Shown here: positions 39,589-47,343 of the stretch, one piece after another
How the letters are laid out: each line of letters begins with the position of its first letter
Position numbering within the stretch: position 1 is the stretch's first letter
Assembly (NCBI GenBank): GCA_900541885.1
Contig: UQKW01000008.1
Coordinates: forward strand, 1-64,000
DNA length: 64,000 nucleotides
Reading direction: 5' to 3'
DNA from: an uncultured Collinsella sp.
GTDB lineage: Bacteria; Actinomycetota; Coriobacteriia; Coriobacteriales; Coriobacteriaceae
The notes under the pieces: model-generated
Databases searched by the model: none
Seen by the model: the letters and a program-made list of their open reading frames with translations, nothing else
Told to the model about the DNA's origin: nothing
Position numbers and translations under genes: made by a program

Positions 39589-41607
39589 CTAGACCATGAC
39601 CACGGCGAGCACGAGGAAGACCACGAGCGCCGCGACGATGTAGCAGATGTATACGGAGTAGTTGCCGCCCTCAATCTTGGAGGCGAGGCCGGCCAGCTTA
39701 TCGGCACCCTCGCTCGGTGCATCGACCAGGAAGCGGTCGGGCAGGGGCTCAACGCCCTGGGCGACACCGGTGAGCTTCTGGAACACGTGCGCGATGGACC
39801 AGCAGATCTTGGTGCATACCTCGCGCAGGGTGTAGAGCGGGCCCATGAAGAGCTCTACGTCTGACGCGAAGCTCGTGGCGACGACGGGCATGTGCTCGTT
39901 GGGCTCGTAGCCGCACGCCCAAGGGTCGGTCTTCTTAGCGGGGGCCTTGGTGCCGAGGCAGGACCTCAACACGAACGCGAGGCCGGTGAGGACCACGAGC
40001 GCGATGGCGATCGCGGGGGTGGAGGTGGCGGCACCGGAAATCTCGTTCACCAGAGACACGCCCGAGGTGGCTGTGATGGCAGAGCCGGCAAGCACGCTCT
40101 GGGCGACGTCGCCCAGAACCGGGGCGATGACGGGAGAGCCGATTCCCAGCACCACGCAGATGGCCGCGAGGAGCATCTGCGAGAACAACATCGGAGCCGG
40201 GGACTCCTTGGCGTTCGCGGCCTCCTGGGAACGAGGGCTGCTCGCGAACGAGACGCCGTAGGCCTTCACGAAGCACGTGACGGCCAGGGCACCGGTGATG
40301 GCGAGGGCGGCCGCGGAGGCGACGGCGAACACCATGACGACCGGATCGGAGAGCGTCGAGATGTTGAACAGGGACTGGTAGGTGAACCACTCGGAAACGA
40401 AGCCGTTGAGCGGCGGGATAGCCGAGATGGCAAGGGCACCGATGAGGAAGCAGACGGCCGTGACCGGCATACGGCGGAACAGGCCGCCCATCTTCTCCAT
40501 GTTGCGCGTACCCGTGGCATAGAGCAGGGAGCCCGCGCCGAGGAACAGCTCGCCCTTGAACATGGCGTGGTTGAGCGTGTGGTAGAGGGCGGCCATGAGC
40601 GCGATCGTCGCGATGACGTCGTTGCCCAGGGCGTGCGCCGTCATGGACGCGCCGACACCGAGCAAGATGATGCCGATGTTCTCGACGGAGTGGTAGGCCA
40701 GCAGGCGCTTAATGTCGTGCTCGTGGAGGGCGTAGACGACGCCCAGGACCGACGAGATGGATCCGAAGACCAGGACCATGAGGCCCCACCAGAGCTGGAC
40801 GCCCGAACCCGCGAGCAGGTCGAGACCGACCTTGAGGATTCCCAGGATGCCGATCTTGATCATGCCGCCGGACATGAGGGCGGACACGTTGGACGGCGCC
40901 TCGGGGTGCGCCTGGGGCAGCCAGGAGTGCAGCGGGATGATACCGGCCTTTGCGCCGAATCCGAAGAACGCGAGGACGAAGCACGCGGAGGAGACGGCGG
41001 GTCCAAAGTCATGCGTACGGAAATCACTGAAGCTGAAGGAACCGCCCACGCCGTTGGTCATGAGCAGGAAGCTCGCCATGATAAGGACAAAGCCCACGTG
41101 CGCGATGACGAAGTAGAGCCAACCGCCCCTAATGGAGTTCTTGTTCTCCTCGATAACGACAAGGAAGTAGCTCGTAAGGGACATGAGCTCAAAGGCGACC
41201 AGGAACCAGAACACGTTGTCGGCGGTGATGACGAGCATCATCGAGGCGACGAAGGTGTTCATGAAGAAACCGGCGCGCCCGACCTTGCCCGGGTACTCAT
41301 CGAAGTAGGACAGACCGTAGGTGAAGCCCGCAAAGGCGAGGATTGAGATGAGGACCACGATCAGGCCCGCAAGGCCGTTGAGCAAGAGCTCGAGACGGGC
41401 GAACGGGAAAAAGAAGACCGTGTTGAGGGACGAAACGTCGCCAAGCACGGCCTCGAGGCCCGCGATGAACGACAGCACGGCCGCGACGGCGCCGATAAGG
41501 CAGCCGGCGGTCTTGGCGGCGTTATCGGCCTTGATCAGCAGAACCGAGGCGAGCGCACCGATGCACGAGACGGCAAGCGATGCGATAAACAGCGTCATGC
41601 TATCCAT
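39589..41607 (-). CDS. hyfB: hydrogenase membrane subunit HyfB/HycC (antiporter-like)
   Basis: The 672-residue NuoL-type protein has about 16 spans, including FFGFGAKAGIIPLHSWLPQAHPEAP and ALYHTLNHAMFKGELFLGAG in pieces, with key lysines and histidines of the proton half-channels. It is the largest membrane subunit and the third antiporter-like one. Its start lies inside the end of hyfA (eight-base overlap), showing coupling. Confidence 0.92.
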   Translation of the reverse strand: MDSMTLFIASLAVSCIGALASVLLIKADNAAKTAGCLIGAVAAVLSFIAGLEAVLGDVSSLNTVFFFPFARLELLLNGLAGLIVVLISILAFAGFTYGLSYFDEYPGKVGRAGFFMNTFVASMMLVITADNVFWFLVAFELMSLTSYFLVVIEENKNSIRGGWLYFVIAHVGFVLIMASFLLMTNGVGGSFSFSDFRTHDFGPAVSSACFVLAFFGFGAKAGIIPLHSWLPQAHPEAPSNVSALMSGGMIKIGILGILKVGLDLLAGSGVQLWWGLMVLVFGSISSVLGVVYALHEHDIKRLLAYHSVENIGIILLGVGASMTAHALGNDVIATIALMAALYHTLNHAMFKGELFLGAGSLLYATGTRNMEKMGGLFRRMPVTAVCFLIGALAISAIPPLNGFVSEWFTYQSLFNISTLSDPVVMVFAVASAAALAITGALAVTCFVKAYGVSFASSPRSQEAANAKESPAPMLFSQMLLAAICVVLGIGSPVIAPVLGDVAQSVLAGSAITATSGVSLVNEISGAATSTPAIAIALVVLTGLAFVLRSCLGTKAPAKKTDPWACGYEPNEHMPVVATSFASDVELFMGPLYTLREVCTKICWSIAHVFQKLTGVAQGVEPLPDRFLVDAPSEGADKLAGLASKIEGGNYSVYICYIVAALVVFLVLAVVMV

Positions 41608-42217
41608 TGTTTACGCTCCCTTCTGCTTTCTCGGAGAGGCCCTGGGCCACAGCGGTAACGTCGACGACTGGACCGTTTTCGATCGAGCGCAGGCGCTTGG
41701 CCTCGTCGAGCTCGCGATCGGCCGCGCCGCCCATGACGGTCAGCGCCTTGGTGGGGCACGCCGCCACACAATGCGGGCCGTCCGGATCGAAGGCGCACAG
41801 GTCGCACTTGACGGCGCAGGTGTACTGGCCGGGAGCCCACGTAAGCAGGCTGCTCAGGGACTTAGGATACGAAGGCGTCGGGTCGCACATGCCAGCGACA
41901 CCGGCGATAGACGTGCCATCGGGATGGATGGCTCCGAAGGGGCACGCGATGGCGCACAGCCTGCACCCGATGCACTCCTGCTCCTTGACGTGGATGCGGT
42001 CGCCATCGTGCTCGATGGCATTCACCGGGCAAACCTCGGCGCAGGGGGCACCCTCGCAATGGTGGCAGGCAAGGGCGGCCGAAATACCGCCGGTCTTCAC
42101 GAGCGCCAGGCGCGGCGTATCCTGAAGACCCTGCATCCGGTGGGCGTCGGCACAGGCGGACTGGCATGTTCCGCAGCCGATGCACCTCTCCGGGTTGATG
42201 TCGATGAAGCGGTTCAT
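41600..42217 (-). CDS. hyfA: four-cluster ferredoxin subunit HyfA/HycB
   Basis: The 205-residue protein has four [4Fe-4S] motifs: CIGCGTCQSAC, CHHCEGAPCAEVCP, CIGCRLCAIACP and CDLCAFDPDGPHCVAACP. It carries electrons from FdhF to the hydrogenase arm. I chose ATG 42217, preceded by GAAAGGAAGTGGGG; a GTG two codons earlier is possible. It is separated from fdhF by a strong hairpin, and its end overlaps hyfB. Confidence 0.92.
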   Translation of the reverse strand: MNRFIDINPERCIGCGTCQSACADAHRMQGLQDTPRLALVKTGGISAALACHHCEGAPCAEVCPVNAIEHDGDRIHVKEQECIGCRLCAIACPFGAIHPDGTSIAGVAGMCDPTPSYPKSLSSLLTWAPGQYTCAVKCDLCAFDPDGPHCVAACPTKALTVMGGAADRELDEAKRLRSIENGPVVDVTAVAQGLSEKAEGSVNNG

Positions 42218-42239
42218 CCCCACTTCCTTTCAAAATAAC

Positions 42240-42274
42240 GGGCCGGGCTCCCGAACGTACGGGACGCCCGGCCC
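42240..42274 (-). terminator. hairpin between fdhF and hyfA
   Basis: GGGCCGGGC pairs with the inverted GCCCGGCCC arm, with an inner GTCCCG/CGGGAG pairing. On the minus strand GTTATTTTG follows. It may act as a partial terminator or a stabilising 3' end for the hydN-fdhF message, letting fdhF exceed the hyf genes. Confidence 0.6.
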
Positions 42275-42295
42275 AAAAAGCCAACGAGAACGGGA

Positions 42296-44518
42296 CTACA
42301 CGATTTGATTCACGTGCGTCTCGTCGTCGAACTTGGCGGCGCCGGGCTCAACGTCCTGGGGAGCGGCGGCGTCCACCAGAGCCTGCTTGAGCTCGGTGTA
42401 CTGACGCTCCACCTCGCCCTCAGCCCAGACCTGGTCGGCGATAGCGTCGACCTGGCAGGCGGAGAACTTGTCCTCGGGCGTATGCGAGACCGGGTCGACC
42501 TTGTGAATGGTCAGCTCGTTGCACTTGCCGATCCACCACTGGTAGGTCATGTAGACCGTGCCCTTGTTGATGCGATCGCTCACGTCGGCGCGGCTGTATA
42601 CCTGGCCGCGGCGGCTGTGAATCGAGACGATGTCGCCATTCTTGATGCCGCGCGCCTGGGCGTCCGCGGGATTCATGCGGACAAAGCCGGGCTCGTCGGC
42701 GAGCAGCGCAAGCGTCTTGCAGTTGCCGGTCATCGAACGGCAGCTGTAGTGGCCGACCTCGCGGACGGTGCACAGGATGAGCGGGTACTCATCGTCGGGA
42801 AGCTCGGAGGGCGCCTCCCAGTCGTGCGCCATCAGGTTGGCGCGGCCGTCCTTGGTGGTGAACTTGCCACCAGCGAACATGTCGGGCGTACCGTGGTCGT
42901 TCACATCGGTGCTCTTGACGGGCCACTGGGCGTAACCGCCCTCGGGAGCCATCTTCTCGTAGGTCGCGCCCACAAAGTTGGGGCACAGGCTAATGCACTC
43001 GTTCCAGATCTGCTCGGTGTTGTCGTAGTGCATGGGGTAGCCCATGCGCGTGGACAGGTCCGCGAAGATCTCCCAGTCGTGACGGCACTCGCCTTTGGGC
43101 GGAACGGCCGCGTCAAAGTGCTGGAAGCTACGGTCGGATGCGGTAAAGACACCCTCGTGCTCGCCCCAAGAGGTAGCAGGCAGGATGACGTCAGCGAGCA
43201 TGGTCGTCTGCGTCATAAAGATGTCCTGGCAAATGAACAGATCCAGCTCGGAGAGCGTCTTGCGCATGCCGGCCGAATCGGGCTCGGTCTGCACCGGGTC
43301 CTCGCCGTAGTTGTAGAAGCAGTGCACCTTGCCCTCGTCGACCAGGTGGCCCAGGTCGGTGAGCTTGTAGCCCTCCTCGAGCGGGAGCTTTTCCTCGGGC
43401 ACGCCCCAAGCCTTGGCAAACTTGGCACGCACTGCCGGGTCGGTGACCTTCTGGTAGCCAGGGTACAGGTTGGGCAGCATGCCCATATCGCAGGAGCCCT
43501 GGACGTTATTCTGGCCACGCACGGGCGCGAGACCGGAATTGGGTTTGCCGATCTGGCCGGCAACGCAGGCGATGGAGGCGATGGTGTGCACCGTCTTCAG
43601 GTTCTGCTTCTGCTGGCATACGCCCATGCCCCAGCCAATGATGGCAGAGGGCTTCGCCGTGGCGTACATCTCGGCAGCTTGGTGGATCAGCGCGGGCTCG
43701 ACACCCGTGATGTCCTGTACGGATTCGGGAGTGTAGTTCTTGATGGTCTCCCACCACTCGTCAAAGCCGTTCGTGTGCTCGGCGACGAATTCCTTGTCGT
43801 AGAGGCCATCGTTAACCAAGCAGTTGGCAAAGGCGTTGAGGAACGCAACGTTGCAACCGTTCTTGATCGGAAGGTAGAGATCGGCGATACGCGCGGTTTC
43901 GATATGGCGCGGATCGGCGACGATGATCTTGCAACCCTTTTCTTTGGCTCGCACGATACGCCTTGCGACGATGGGGTGCGAATCGGCAGGGTTATAGCCG
44001 AAGAGGAAAATGCAGCCCGCATCCTCCATACCGGGGATGGAGCATGACATGCAACCTGAACCAACCGTGTCCATCAGACCGAGGACAGTAGGGCCGTGTC
44101 AAGTACGGGCGCAGTTGTCTACGCTGTGGGTGCCGATGCACGCACGCGTAAACTTCTGCATGACGTAGTTCGCCTCATTGCCGCCGCCTCGCGAAGAGCC
44201 GGTGGTCATGACAGCGTTAGGACCATATTCGTCAATTATGGCCTGCATCTTAGATGCGGTGAAATCCAGTGCCTCGTCCCAGCTTACGCGCTCAAGATCC
44301 GCGCCCTTAGTGCGGCGGATCATCGGGTGCAGTACGCGAGGAGTCAAGATCTTGGTGTCGTTGATGAAGTCGTAGCCGCTCATGCCCTTAAGGCACAGCT
44401 CGCTCTGGTTGGTGATGCCGTTGAGCGGTTCGGTACCCACGACCTGGCCGTTTTGGACCAAGAGGTTAAACTGGCAACCGGCGCCGCAGTACGGGCAAAT
44501 CACTTTATGCTTCTCCAT
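42296..44518 (-). CDS. fdhF: selenocysteine-containing formate dehydrogenase H
   Basis: FdhF oxidises formate to CO2 at a Mo-bisPGD site in the cytoplasm and feeds the hydrogenase. An in-frame TGA at 44099-44101 lies in the context NCART-U-HGPTV, the position of Sec140 in the E. coli enzyme; counting from MEKHKVICPYCG it is also residue 140. The full product is 740 residues. The N-terminal [4Fe-4S] ligands CPYCGAGCQF are present, and the C-terminal dinucleotide domain continues to the stop. Start 44518 has AAGGAGGGTGTC upstream; an ATG 51 bases earlier lacks one. Read without Sec insertion it would look like two broken genes. selA, selB, selC and selD are all in this window. It is second in the operon after hydN. 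Confidence 0.96.
44060..44101 (-). promoter_or_regulatory. bacterial SECIS hairpin of fdhF
   Basis: Exactly 18 bases after the UGA the RNA reads GGUCU in a loop closed by GUCC and GGAC. E. coli fdhF, as I recall it, has the same 18-base spacing and the same GGUCU apical motif for SelB binding. The assignment is by eye; no folding was run. Confidence 0.85.
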
Positions 44519-44593
44519 GACACCCTCCTTCCTTTCTCTGCTACCGAATACTCGGTACTTATTTGACAATCATTGGGCCTGTCGCCCCGACGC

Positions 44594-45112
44594 TTACGCC
44601 TCGTTTTCGATGGTGGCGCGGGCACGCTCGGCAGTCAGCTCCGCCAGGCGTTCCTCGTCTACCAGGGTGAGGCCCTTGGTCGGGCACGCCTCGGCACATG
44701 CCGGACCGCCGGGACGGTCCACGCACAGGTCGCACTTGAGCACGAAGCTCTTAGTCTGCGAACCCACGCGCACGTCGCCCATCAAGACGGGGACCTGCGT
44801 GGTCGCCACGCTCACGGCGCCAAAGGGGCAGGCCATGACGCAGCTCTTGCAGCCGATACAGTTGTCCTCGTTAACGCCGATGCGATGGTTCTTTGGATCA
44901 AAGAACAAGGCGCCCGTAGGACAGGCCTTCGCGCACGGAGCGTCCTCGCAGTGGTGACATGCCACCGGCGCGGAAATCTCGTAGGTGCGCGTTACGCGCA
45001 AGCGAGGTGCGGCGATGTTGCCGGGAATATCGTGTGCCTCGATGCACGCCGCCATACAGGTTTGGCACCCAATGCAGCGTGAAGAATCAGCCACGACTCG
45101 TTTATTGCCCAT
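44594..45112 (-). CDS. hydN: HydN-like four-cluster electron-transfer protein
   Basis: The 172-residue protein has four [4Fe-4S] motifs (CIGCQTCMAAC, CHHCEDAPCAKACP, CIGCKSCVMACP and CDLCVDRPGGPACAEACP) and closely resembles HyfA downstream. In E. coli, hydN accompanies fdhF expression and is needed for full FdhF activity. Start MGNKRVVADSS has GGAGGGAG about ten bases upstream; the longer upstream frame has no such site. It is the first gene of the formate hydrogenlyase operon, and the promoter should lie in 45113-45540. Confidence 0.9.
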   Translation of the reverse strand: MGNKRVVADSSRCIGCQTCMAACIEAHDIPGNIAAPRLRVTRTYEISAPVACHHCEDAPCAKACPTGALFFDPKNHRIGVNEDNCIGCKSCVMACPFGAVSVATTQVPVLMGDVRVGSQTKSFVLKCDLCVDRPGGPACAEACPTKGLTLVDEERLAELTAERARATIENEA

Positions 45113-45289
45113 GTTGTTCACTCCCTCCTGAGTCCCATGCCGGAGAGACCCTGTCGACGTTGTCCCAAGCCGCCCGTGGCCTGGCATCGGCGTATCGAAT
45201 GCATGCGGCGAAACAGGCACTCGGTAGAATTTCTCCAACGGTATACAGATTGAATATACGCAGTTGCAGGGGGCAAACGTGAGCATAGG

Positions 45290-45315
45290 CCCTGCAATAC
45301 GGGTGTATTGCAGGG
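45290..45315. promoter_or_regulatory. hairpin in the hydN promoter region
   Basis: CCCTGCAATAC and GTATTGCAGGG form an 11-base-pair stem with a four-base loop. It sits about 180 bases upstream of hydN in the divergent spacer. Nearby GTATTACAT (45361-45369) and ATGTAATAC (45409-45417) form a second, wider inverted repeat. The spacer of about 430 bases between hydN and the antitoxin gene holds no ORF I can support. Confidence 0.5.
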
Positions 45316-45473
45316 GTTTTGGCAGGTTGGAATTATTCTCTAGAAGCTATAAAGGTGAGTGTATTACATGCGTACGCCCAAGAAAGATTTCACGCTCATT
45401 TCTGAAGGATGTAATACGTTTGTAATATCGTTTACACTCAGTTACTCTAATGCAATAAAGTAGTGGTTGTAAG

Positions 45474-45493
45474 ATTGGCCATTATTAGCCAAT
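45474..45493. promoter_or_regulatory. operator-like palindrome before the toxin-antitoxin pair
   Basis: ATTGGC and GCCAAT are separated by CATTATTA, ending 47 bases before the antitoxin start. A RelB-type antitoxin commonly represses its own promoter by binding such palindromes; here this is inference. Confidence 0.5.
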
Positions 45494-45540
45494 GCTGTAT
45501 TTGACTATTCAAATTGCACGCTCATTAAGGGAGGCCAGTG

Positions 45541-45864
45541 ATGTCATCGACTCAAAAACGAGCCATCCTGCAGGTGCGCATTCGCGAGGAAGACAAGCAG
45601 CATGCCGAGCGTCTCTACGACGCCATGGGCACATCGCTCGCCGAGGCCGTGCGCCTTTTTGTCGCGCAGAGCATTTTGATGCGCAAGCTCCCCTTTCAGC
45701 CGGTCGCCGTGCGCTCAAAGGACGGCACCGCCGCCTATGGATCGCTCAAAGCCTATGGGGACCCCAATCGCCGCTCCGAGGAGCGCAATGCCTGGATTGA
45801 GTACCTTGCTACAGAAAGTGACGATTCGATTTTGGGTCCCGAGGAAGTAGATATCCATGAGTAG
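45541..45864 (+). CDS. RelB/DinJ-family antitoxin
   Basis: The 107-residue protein begins with a ribbon-helix-helix segment (RAILQVRIREEDKQHAERLY, then GTSLAEAVRLFVAQS), the DNA-binding fold of RelB/DinJ antitoxins. The ATG at 45541 has GGGAGG six bases upstream. Its 3' end overlaps the PIN-domain gene by eight bases, the usual arrangement of toxin-antitoxin pairs. The C-terminal tail would cover the toxin's active site. Confidence 0.85.
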   Translation: MSSTQKRAILQVRIREEDKQHAERLYDAMGTSLAEAVRLFVAQSILMRKLPFQPVAVRSKDGTAAYGSLKAYGDPNRRSEERNAWIEYLATESDDSILGPEEVDIHE

Positions 45865-46312
45865 CACCATCATCGACGAGACCGTCATCCTACGCTACCT
45901 GCTTGACGACGACGAAGTTCTGTCACCGCGCGCCGCCAAGGTCATCGCCACGCGCACCGCTCGTGTCTACCCCGAAATCATCACGCGCGTCGTGGTCACG
46001 CTGCGCGACGTCTATGAGGTTCCCCGCGTTGAGATTGCTGCGGCCATGAAAAGGCTGCTCGATGACGTCATGGTCGACGAGCCCACCGTTGTCGCCCTCG
46101 CCGTCAAACTCTTTGGCAAGACCCATATGGACTTTACCGACTGCCTCCTCGCAGCCCGAACCGCCATCTACAACGATGATGTCGTGAGCTTTGGCAAGCC
46201 CATCATCCAAGGCATGATCGACTACCGCCGCCAGCGCCAAACAGTTGCCGACGCCCGCGACCGCAGCACCGACTCCACCATCGACAAGCTCCGCAACCAC
46301 GGTCGCCACTAA
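45857..46312 (+). CDS. PIN-domain toxin
   Basis: The 151-residue protein is a PIN-fold ribonuclease of the VapC type. Acidic metal ligands are visible at D7 (TIIDETV), E40 (VYPEIITR), and D92 and D95 (MDFTDCLLA). Such toxins cleave tRNA or rRNA to halt translation. It is coupled to a RelB/DinJ-like antitoxin instead of a VapB. A C-terminal tail rich in Arg, Asp and Ser is of unknown use. Confidence 0.85.
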   Translation: MSSTIIDETVILRYLLDDDEVLSPRAAKVIATRTARVYPEIITRVVVTLRDVYEVPRVEIAAAMKRLLDDVMVDEPTVVALAVKLFGKTHMDFTDCLLAARTAIYNDDVVSFGKPIIQGMIDYRRQRQTVADARDRSTDSTIDKLRNHGRH

Positions 46313-46357
46313 CCGACAGGCAACGGCATCGCCCGCCCCTCAGCCCCATCCCCTCCT

Positions 46358-46435
46358 AAGTTGCGGTGAAATAGTTCCTGGATTTGGGCTTATTAGACTT
46401 ATTCGGGCTTTTCAGAAACTATCTCATCGCAACTT
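46358..46435. repeat. family F inverted repeat, copy 4 (degenerate)
   Basis: The left arm AAGTTGCGGTGAAATAGTTC is matched by a decayed right arm AAACTATCTCATCGCAACTT. It lies just after the toxin gene. Confidence 0.75.
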
Positions 46436-46486
46436 CCAGGTTGGCCATCCGAAACCGACAGCCTTGGACCGCAAATCCTACTGTTC

Positions 46487-46646
46487 GCCACGAAATGGGC
46501 CTATCTACTACGTTTAACCGATTACCCTCGACCATACCGAAATCCGAAATATCAAAACCGATGGTAGACGGCTTGCCGATTTTCCGAAAATGCTGCTATG
46601 GTCGACCCCTGCGGGCCAAACGTAGTAGATGGGCTGCTTTCGTGGC
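46487..46646. repeat. family E repeat with terminal inverted repeats, copy 2
   Basis: It opens GCCACGAAATGGGC, TATCTACTACGTTT and closes AAACGTAGTAGATGGG, TTTCGTGGC. Its reverse complement aligns along its length with 1429-1586, sharing GGTCGACCAT, GCAAGCC.TCTACC and GGTCGAGGGTAA. Copies 1 and 2 are therefore in opposite orientation. Confidence 0.85.
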
Positions 46647-46657
46647 TCAGCACCAGA

Positions 46658-46744
46658 CCAGTCATTTTGGAACAGGGCTTTTGACCACACTTGCCAGCCG
46701 ATCGCTAGAGTAGCCAAAAAAGCCCCGTCCCAAATTAGCTACCC
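46658..46744. repeat. family D repeat, degenerate copy
   Basis: CAGTCATTTTGGAACAGGGC and AGCCCCGTCCCAAATTAGCT with ACCC mark a diverged D element immediately beside family E copy 2. Confidence 0.7.
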
Positions 46745-46770
46745 AGGCCTTCAATGGGTTCGCAAAGGCC

Positions 46771-46799
46771 AAAAGACAGTCCGTATTTCACCGCAACTT
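46771..46799. repeat. family F single arm
   Basis: GACAGTCCGTATTTCACCGC and AACTTA equal the right arm of copy 1. No left arm is present nearby. Confidence 0.65.
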
Positions 46800-46849
46800 A
46801 GGTGGGGCGTGGGGCGGCATCGACTCCCGTCACCCCGTACATCTACGAA

Positions 46850-46883
46850 AATGGCTCTGGCCCCAAAAGGAACCAGAGCCATT
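46850..46883 (-). terminator. terminator-like hairpin, second copy
   Basis: AATGGCTCTGG pairs with CCAGAGCCATT, followed on the minus strand by TTTTCG. It mirrors the terminator at 47050-47083 downstream of tRNA-Gly and ends the tRNA-like unit 46896-47040. Confidence 0.7.
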
Positions 46884-46895
46884 TATCTATCTTAT

Positions 46896-47040
46896 GGAGC
46901 GGGCGACGGGAAGTCCAAGGGTTTGCTTCGCAAACCCTTGTTTCGCTGCGGGCCATTGGCCCTTGCGTGCTGCGCTGGAAAATGCTCACGCATTTTCTCA
47001 GCTTCGCACCCTGCCGGGTTCGATTCCCGTCGCCCGGCAC
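46896..47040 (-). repeat. tRNA-Gly-derived inverted repeat with internal hairpins
   Basis: On the minus strand the unit starts GCCGGGCGACGGGA and ends TCCCGTCGCCCGCTCCA, so a 14-base stem carries a tRNA-Gly 3' end with CCA. Both flanks match the T-arm and acceptor of the tRNA-Gly at 47096-47169, but in opposite orientations. Inside are three hairpins: CAAGGGTTTGC with GCAAACCCTTG, GGGCCA with TGGCCC, and GAAAATGC with GCATTTTC. It is not a functional tRNA. Confidence 0.65.
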
Positions 47041-47049
47041 GCTTATGAA

Positions 47050-47083
47050 AACGGCTCTGGCACCAAATGGAGCCAAAGCCGTT
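47050..47083 (-). terminator. terminator of the tRNA-Pro/tRNA-Gly unit
   Basis: AACGGCTCTGGC and GCCAAAGCCGTT form an imperfect stem followed on the minus strand by TTTTC, 13 bases beyond tRNA-Gly. Confidence 0.75.
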
Positions 47084-47095
47084 AAAACTATCTTA

Positions 47096-47169
47096 TGGAG
47101 CGGGCGACGGGAATCGAACCCGCGTCATCAGCTTGGAAGGCTGGGGTTCTACCATTGAACTACGCCCGC
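47096..47169 (-). tRNA. tRNA-Gly (anticodon TCC)
   Basis: The minus strand reads GCGGGCGTAGTTCAATGG, anticodon loop CTTCCAA, T-arm GGGTTCGATTCCC and acceptor end GCCCGCTCCA. CCA is encoded. It follows tRNA-Pro by six bases. Confidence 0.96.
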
Positions 47170-47175
47170 AAGATA

Positions 47176-47252
47176 TGGTCGGGACGACAGGATTTGAACC
47201 TGCGACATCCTGCTCCCAAAGCAGGCGCGCTACCAAACTGCGCCACGTCCCG
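47176..47252 (-). tRNA. tRNA-Pro (anticodon TGG)
   Basis: The minus strand reads CGGGACGTGGCGCAGTTTGG, anticodon loop TTTGGGA, T-loop GGTTCAAATCC and acceptor end CGTCCCGACCA. CCA is encoded. Confidence 0.96.
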
Positions 47253-47343
47253 AAGGTGTTGAGCAGCTAAGGTCTAAACCTTGCGTGTCCCAAAGCGAAG
47301 GAAATTATAGGGGAGACTCCCCGCCTGTGCAAGCGCAGAAACC

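Noticed and set aside
42296..44569. fdhF as two genes or a pseudogene split by TGA
   Set aside because: The TGA is at the conserved Sec codon with a SECIS-like hairpin, and all sel genes are present.
46896..47040. A functional tRNA gene
   Set aside because: Only the T-arm and acceptor parts are tRNA-like, and there is no D-arm or anticodon arm.
46313..47095. CRISPR array
   Set aside because: The repeats are of different families, unevenly spaced and palindromic over long arms; there are no regular spacers or cas genes.
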